64,000 nt of DNA from assembly GCF_003590775.1 (NCBI RefSeq), contig NZ_QYUM01000002.1:744001-808000 (forward strand), read 5' to 3'. The notes under the pieces are model-generated. The model saw only the letters and a list, made by a program, of their open reading frames with translations. It was not told the origin of the DNA and searched no databases. This document shows positions 63,907-64,000 of the stretch, piece after piece. This DNA is from Sphingomonas cavernae (GTDB taxonomy: Bacteria > Pseudomonadota > Alphaproteobacteria > Sphingomonadales > Sphingomonadaceae). Made by a program: the position numbers and the translations under genes. How positions within the stretch are numbered: position 1 is the first letter of the stretch; each line of letters opens with the position of its first letter.

Positions 63907-64000
63907 AAGAGGCGGTCATCGCCGCCGGGCTGATCACCCTGTCGTGGCTTCCGGGATGTACGGCAAGTCTGGTCGCGGAACCGCTTGATGAGGCAGGCGG
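63903..64000 (+). CDS. Lipoprotein, truncated by window end
   Basis: The start ATGA overlaps the previous stop. The first 32 residues give MKEAVIAAGLITLSWLPGC, a lipoprotein signal peptide with LPGC lipobox, then TASLVAEPLDEAGG. The rest is outside the window. Membrane placement beside a cytosolic-looking peptidase suggests a device with an envelope component. Confidence 0.65.
   Translation, partial: MKEAVIAAGLITLSWLPGCTASLVAEPLDEAG

Overview
This 64 kb window comes from a high-G+C alphaproteobacterium, most likely a sphingomonad (Sphingomonadales: Sphingomonas/Sphingopyxis-like). The placement rests on gene content: a TPR-sulfotransferase beside a TonB-dependent receptor, the infA-maf-RNase E/G-yacG-tRNA-Phe run, a DUF4893 lipoprotein, PrsK/PrsR, and a patatin-bdhA pair. 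It is inferred from protein families; no species call is made.

Layout. 1-12.3 kb (minus strand) is a type I secretion operon. It encodes a 2857-residue RTX adhesin, an OmpA-domain protein, a TolC-like outer-membrane channel and an ABC transporter cut by the window edge. 12.8-18.6 kb carries a TPR-sulfotransferase, a TonB-dependent receptor behind a perfect FNR/FixK-type box, and an APC amino-acid permease. 18.6-22.2 kb is a catabolic cluster (FAD oxidoreductase, Rieske oxygenase) diverging from a BetI-like TetR regulator across a perfect 26-bp palindrome. 22.2-28.7 kb has an M20 peptidase and a three-gene signalling operon: OmpR-type regulator, LysM-FecR protein and CHASE2 histidine kinase. 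The kinase reading frame is broken by an in-frame amber codon. 28.7-35.6 kb holds a lipoprotein, the OhrR/Ohr peroxide pair, an MFS exporter, prolyl aminopeptidase, a small accessory patch and a serine hydrolase. 35.6-38.7 kb is housekeeping. 38.7-45.7 kb has PrsR, PrsK and sugar-polymer genes. 45.8-48.9 kb is a RamB-like regulator diverging from isocitrate lyase.

49.0-51.0 kb is a low-G+C insertion encoding a phosphoribosyltransferase-like protein translationally coupled to a NADAR protein, probably a conflict/defence module. 51.2-61.7 kb returns to core genes: TPR protein, LapG-like periplasmic protease, glycosyltransferase, M20 amidohydrolase, 3-hydroxybutyrate dehydrogenase, patatin, zinc metallopeptidase and an MDR oxidoreductase. 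tRNA-Ala(CGC) at 61.85 kb marks the edge of another accessory stretch: a beheaded NUDIX gene, an apparently non-coding stretch, then a papain-like cysteine peptidase, an unknown protein and a lipoprotein that runs off the window.

How parts may work together. The adhesin has a PAAG tetrapeptide near residue 118 and the window also encodes a LapG-type protease, so the two ends of the window may form one surface-attachment switch; the cyclic-di-GMP receptor (LapD) is not seen here. Three families of REP/REPIN hairpins lie in intergenic gaps. The best candidates for undescribed biology are the PRTase-NADAR pair and the papain-like peptidase operon.
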